Shown here piece by piece: positions 56,726 to 59,836 of a DNA stretch of 59,836 nt. Position 1 is the first letter of the stretch; each line of letters opens with the position of its first letter. Origin of the DNA: an uncultured Bacteroidales bacterium (GTDB taxonomy: Bacteria > Bacteroidota > Bacteroidia > Bacteroidales > Coprobacteraceae); assembly GCA_949297285.1 (NCBI GenBank), contig CASFRL010000123.1, positions 1-59,836 of the forward strand, read 5' to 3'. The notes under the pieces are model-generated. The model saw nothing but the letters and a program-made list of their open reading frames with translations, made no database searches and had not been told where the DNA came from. Both the position numbers and the translations under genes were made by a program.

Positions 56726-59428
56726 TTACATACACACTACTTTGCGTACAATATTCCCAATTTCAGTTTTTATGGAAACCAAATATATTCCTGCCATGGG
56801 AACATCAATATCCAAACTTCCGACATTCCGTTTTCCAGTGTGGTAAACACTTCTTCCAGACATATCAAATATATCAACTATGATATCACCTTCGATAAAA
56901 GAACGAATATTTAATCGCTGTCCTCTTGAAGAAATAATTATATCTTCATCTTCTACACAATCAATGCCTGTGATAATTTCATGTTTCGTTACATCATCAA
57001 ATACATAATCAGGACGGGCATCGTCTCCAAGCAAATTGAACTTTACATTCTCAAATTTTATATTGCTGGCATGACGAACATAAAAGCCATAGGCAGGTAA
57101 TGGTGTACCAAACATATTTGATTCAGGATATGCATCTATATATTCAGAAACATTGGCATTTGCATCGTTTATCGTACCGCCACCCGGCAAAGTAATTTCT
57201 ACATCTTTAATCCAAACGCTATCGATAATTCCTTGAGGCACTCCGACAATAGAACTAGCCAATTTACTTACACATGTTGCCGTAACATTAGAAATCTCTA
57301 CATTTTTCAACTGACTCATTTGAGCTGCTCTTTCACGCTTTCCTAAACGGATAAAAATAGCATTATGTACATCTTTCATTTGTATATTCGAGATTTTTAC
57401 ACTATCCAATATTCCACCATCAACCGATTCCAATGCAATACCAGATATTACCGACGGTCCCTGAAGCGTGATTCCACAGAAAGAAAGTTTATTATTCTCA
57501 TAATGTTTACGGAAATTATCTTCACTGGCTTTTTCTATAATACAATCGGTATAAGTAATATTTTTAAATCCGGTTTTCCCGGCTGTTCCCAACTTAATAG
57601 CATTGCAATTGGTACGGATAGTACAATTTCTCACCATCACATTTTCTACCAAGATTCCGCGGTCACTTTTCATACAAATACCATCATCGTCACAATCTAT
57701 ATCACAATTTTCAACTATTACATTTTTAGAATCGATGTCTATACCGTCATTATTCCAATTGGTATGACTATATATCTTCACACCATTTATATGCACCCCG
57801 TCACACAAAAGGAAATGAGCCGTCCAAAATGCAGAATTCTGTAATGTAATATCTTCGATCTCAACATTTTTACATTCTACAAGATGAAGTACTTTGGGAC
57901 GATCCCCGTTCCCGTTTCCAAAGTCAAAGTCAGGTGCATCCCCCCGGCCGTTTATAATACCCTTACCTATTATCTTCACATTTTCTATTCCTTTACCAAA
58001 AACCAAAGCACTGGTTTCTATTGCTCCGGCATTAGGAAATGCAGCACGATAATCCTCAATATTACGACTGCCTATTAATTGAGCCCCCTCTTCAAGTTTC
58101 AAAGTCATATTTGAACGTAGAAAAATAGGTCGAATCGCATATCGTCCACTGGGGACTACAACCGTCGCCTGTTTCATAGAACATGCATCAATAGCTTGCT
58201 GCAACAAATCAGTAACATCATCACGGCCATTATTAGAAACGCCACAAGATTCCACGACATTCAGTTCTCCTCCTTTAGGGACAAGATCTACAAACGGATT
58301 ATCCGACTCTACGCCCAAATTATATTCATCTATAGGCTGTTTGCTTAACGAAATATTCTTTAAAACCGGCAATTGAAACGACTCATTTCCCATAGCCCAA
58401 ACAGTTTCAAAATCCCAACCGGCATAAGTAGTCTGCTCAGCCAACTCTTCGGCACTTTTATCCTGACCATTCTTTCCATTAGCATCAGTACTTGAGAAAG
58501 GAGCATCATTAATGAGACAGCCCGAAAACGCAAAATTGTTGATTAACGTTATTTTTTCTTGTTTTGCCCAAGTAAATATGCGATTAGGGGTTTCATCTCT
58601 CACCGATAACTTTTTATTAATTGCTACACAATTGGATATTGTCGCATTCATTTGTGACACCGAAGCATCGGGAGCACTCACTGTTCCCATTATACCTCCG
58701 GTCGATCCTCCGCCATCAACGGTTATATTATTCAAAGCATAACATTTATCAACAGAGACCGTACATCCGCCATACGAACTACCGATAATACCACCTACCC
58801 CATCGCCTGTAGCATATACATTACCCTTAGCATATGAATCGACAATAGTTATATGTTGATTATTATTCCGCCCGATAATACCTCCAACAAGAGTTCCTTT
58901 AGACTCGACATTTCCTGAAACATACACTTCCTGTATTAAAGTTTGTTTAGCCCCTCCAACCGCGGTAGACAGACCAACCAAAATACCGACATTGCTATTC
59001 CCTGATATTTTTTTACCATCAGCAACTATAACCCCCAGTTTTTGTATTGTTACATCACCTCCAATGACTCCAAATAAACCGACATTCGAAGTTTCAGCTT
59101 CTATCCATATATTTTCGATAACATGCCCGTCTCCATTAAAAGTACCAATAAATGGAGAGCTTTCTGTCCCTATCGGCGACCATCCAGTTTCCGGAGCATT
59201 TGCTGTTATCCAAGCAGACAAATCAATATCTGCACCTAACTTATAATGAGCGCTGAGATTATCTTTTATCCCGCTCAATTCATCGGCTGTATTCACCACA
59301 TATGGATCATCGGCTGTCCCTGTACCAGCAGAAAAATCGGCAGCCCACGCATTGGATGATATCCCGATACAAGAAATACAAGATACCATCACATATTTGA
59401 AACCATTAAATATTCTTGCAACTTTCAT
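56726..59428 (-). CDS. Secreted GH28-like protein with GLUG-type repeats and T9SS sorting domain
   Basis: A 900-residue exported protein. The signal peptide ends near residue 30. Residues of about 35-360 form GLUG-like beta repeats (SNVGLFGVIGG, TLVGGIIGRNN, GVGGIIGSSYGG). Residues of about 390-770 are a right-handed beta-helix of the polygalacturonase (GH28) kind with NNDGID at 559-564 and DDDGI near 580-584. The usual GHG motif is replaced by CNAIKLGT, so the catalytic histidine is not evident. The last 75 residues (with IVDIFDMSGRSVYH and GIYLVSIKT) fit a type A type IX secretion sorting domain. Probable target: pectin-type polysaccharides. Confidence 0.75.
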   Translation of the reverse strand: MKVARIFNGFKYVMVSCISCIGISSNAWAADFSAGTGTADDPYVVNTADELSGIKDNLSAHYKLGADIDLSAWITANAPETGWSPIGTESSPFIGTFNGDGHVIENIWIEAETSNVGLFGVIGGDVTIQKLGVIVADGKKISGNSNVGILVGLSTAVGGAKQTLIQEVYVSGNVESKGTLVGGIIGRNNNQHITIVDSYAKGNVYATGDGVGGIIGSSYGGCTVSVDKCYALNNITVDGGGSTGGIMGTVSAPDASVSQMNATISNCVAINKKLSVRDETPNRIFTWAKQEKITLINNFAFSGCLINDAPFSSTDANGKNGQDKSAEELAEQTTYAGWDFETVWAMGNESFQLPVLKNISLSKQPIDEYNLGVESDNPFVDLVPKGGELNVVESCGVSNNGRDDVTDLLQQAIDACSMKQATVVVPSGRYAIRPIFLRSNMTLKLEEGAQLIGSRNIEDYRAAFPNAGAIETSALVFGKGIENVKIIGKGIINGRGDAPDFDFGNGNGDRPKVLHLVECKNVEIEDITLQNSAFWTAHFLLCDGVHINGVKIYSHTNWNNDGIDIDSKNVIVENCDIDCDDDGICMKSDRGILVENVMVRNCTIRTNCNAIKLGTAGKTGFKNITYTDCIIEKASEDNFRKHYENNKLSFCGITLQGPSVISGIALESVDGGILDSVKISNIQMKDVHNAIFIRLGKRERAAQMSQLKNVEISNVTATCVSKLASSIVGVPQGIIDSVWIKDVEITLPGGGTINDANANVSEYIDAYPESNMFGTPLPAYGFYVRHASNIKFENVKFNLLGDDARPDYVFDDVTKHEIITGIDCVEDEDIIISSRGQRLNIRSFIEGDIIVDIFDMSGRSVYHTGKRNVGSLDIDVPMAGIYLVSIKTEIGNIVRKVVCM

Positions 59429-59534
59429 AATACTTAATAAATTAAATTTTAATATCTTTTCTCTTTCTCCAACAGAAATTCTTCACACCCGATTCTCTCA
59501 TTTTGAGAAACCTCAGAATAAAGAATTTCCTTTC

Positions 59535-59836
59535 TCATTTTTCTTTTAATGTAGGGTTACCCCCATTTAATGTACATCCCGATTGGACAAAATTTTTAAC
59601 ATCATCAAGATAAAACATCGGACGTTCATCTTTATTCAAAGTAATCATCTTCACATTAGAAAAAGTAATGCCATCAACATGCCGGATATAAAAACCCGAA
59701 GCCGGCAAAATAGAACCGAACATCCTATTCTCAGGGTATTTATCTATTGCCTCCGGAACTTCTACCAATATTTCATCTTTTCCAACTTCAGCATCGGTAA
59801 TCAATGTCACATCATTTATCGTCAAATTTTGAATAT
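59535..59836 (-). CDS. C-terminal part of a second GH28-like protein (cut by the window edge)
   Basis: The frame is open to the window end and stops at 59535. Its text (DKYPENRMFGSILPASGFYI, RHVDGITFSNVKMITL) parallels the end of the beta-helix domain of the neighbouring 900-residue protein (DAYPESNMFGTPLPAYGFYV, RHASNIKFENVKFNLL). It ends soon after the helix, without the T9SS domain, so the two paralogues differ in how they are exported or attached. It lies 106 bases upstream of the neighbour on the same strand. Confidence 0.7.
   Translation of the reverse strand, partial: IQNLTINDVTLITDAEVGKDEILVEVPEAIDKYPENRMFGSILPASGFYIRHVDGITFSNVKMITLNKDERPMFYLDDVKNFVQSGCTLNGGNPTLKEK

Noticed and set aside
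1..59836. CRISPR array, rRNA or tRNA genes
   Set aside because: No regularly spaced repeats, no rRNA segments and no cloverleaf-like sequence were recognised on reading through.

Overview
The window reads as a chromosome segment of a gut-type Bacteroidales bacterium. Promoters carry the Bacteroidota -7 box TAnnTTTG. The gene set includes a BtuB/BtuG vitamin B12 uptake pair under a cobalamin riboswitch, DUF4105 and DUF4919 proteins, a cellobiose-2-epimerase-type enzyme and a GH28-like protein with a C-terminal sorting domain of type IX secretion style. That last feature points away from Bacteroides sensu stricto towards a Barnesiella/Coprobacter/Porphyromonas-like lineage; the genus cannot be fixed from sequence alone.

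Layout. 0-6.5 kb: a YgjP-like metallopeptidase, then rimP-nusA-infB and a CvpA family gene. 6.5-11.4 kb: sufB-sufC-sufD-sufS for Fe-S cluster assembly. 11.6-17.3 kb: a three-gene RND efflux operon. 17.4-22.1 kb: phage-type cassette 1, a tail/head-completion-like gene and a portal gene diverging from a 151-bp control region and closed by a hairpin at each end. 22.4-33.0 kb: ordinary accessory genes (GH36 alpha-galactosidase, B12 riboswitch-btuB-btuG, a leucine-rich-repeat protein, an orphan sensor kinase, and a PagL-like lipid A deacylase broken by an in-frame stop). 33.2-39.1 kb: phage-type cassette 2, with a large terminase and a small upstream gene on the minus strand diverging from three ejection-protein-like genes on the plus strand. 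39.3-48.3 kb: secA, a phosphatase-fold protein lacking nearly all metal ligands paired with a DUF4105 membrane protein, an MscS-type channel and a MATE transporter. 48.5-55.2 kb: pgi, rplU-rpmA, a low-molecular-weight phosphatase, a DUF4919 protein, lysS and gpsA. 55.3 kb to the end: an AT-richer carbohydrate locus on the minus strand.

The most interesting signal is the pair of phage-type cassettes. Together they hold a portal, a terminase with all ATPase and nuclease residues visible, three ejection-type proteins and a P22 gp10-like tail protein. They lie 11 kb apart with unrelated host genes between, without integrase, replication, lysis or capsid genes here. Both central control regions contain the same 19-bp sequence GATACGATTTTATAATTAT, and related copies lie in front of the terminase and the tail gene. 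Intact reading frames, divergent architecture and a shared candidate operator suggest co-regulated pieces of a dispersed, possibly domesticated phage particle (gene-transfer-agent-like), with the remaining structural genes predicted elsewhere in the genome. This is inference; a prophage split by rearrangement is the main alternative.
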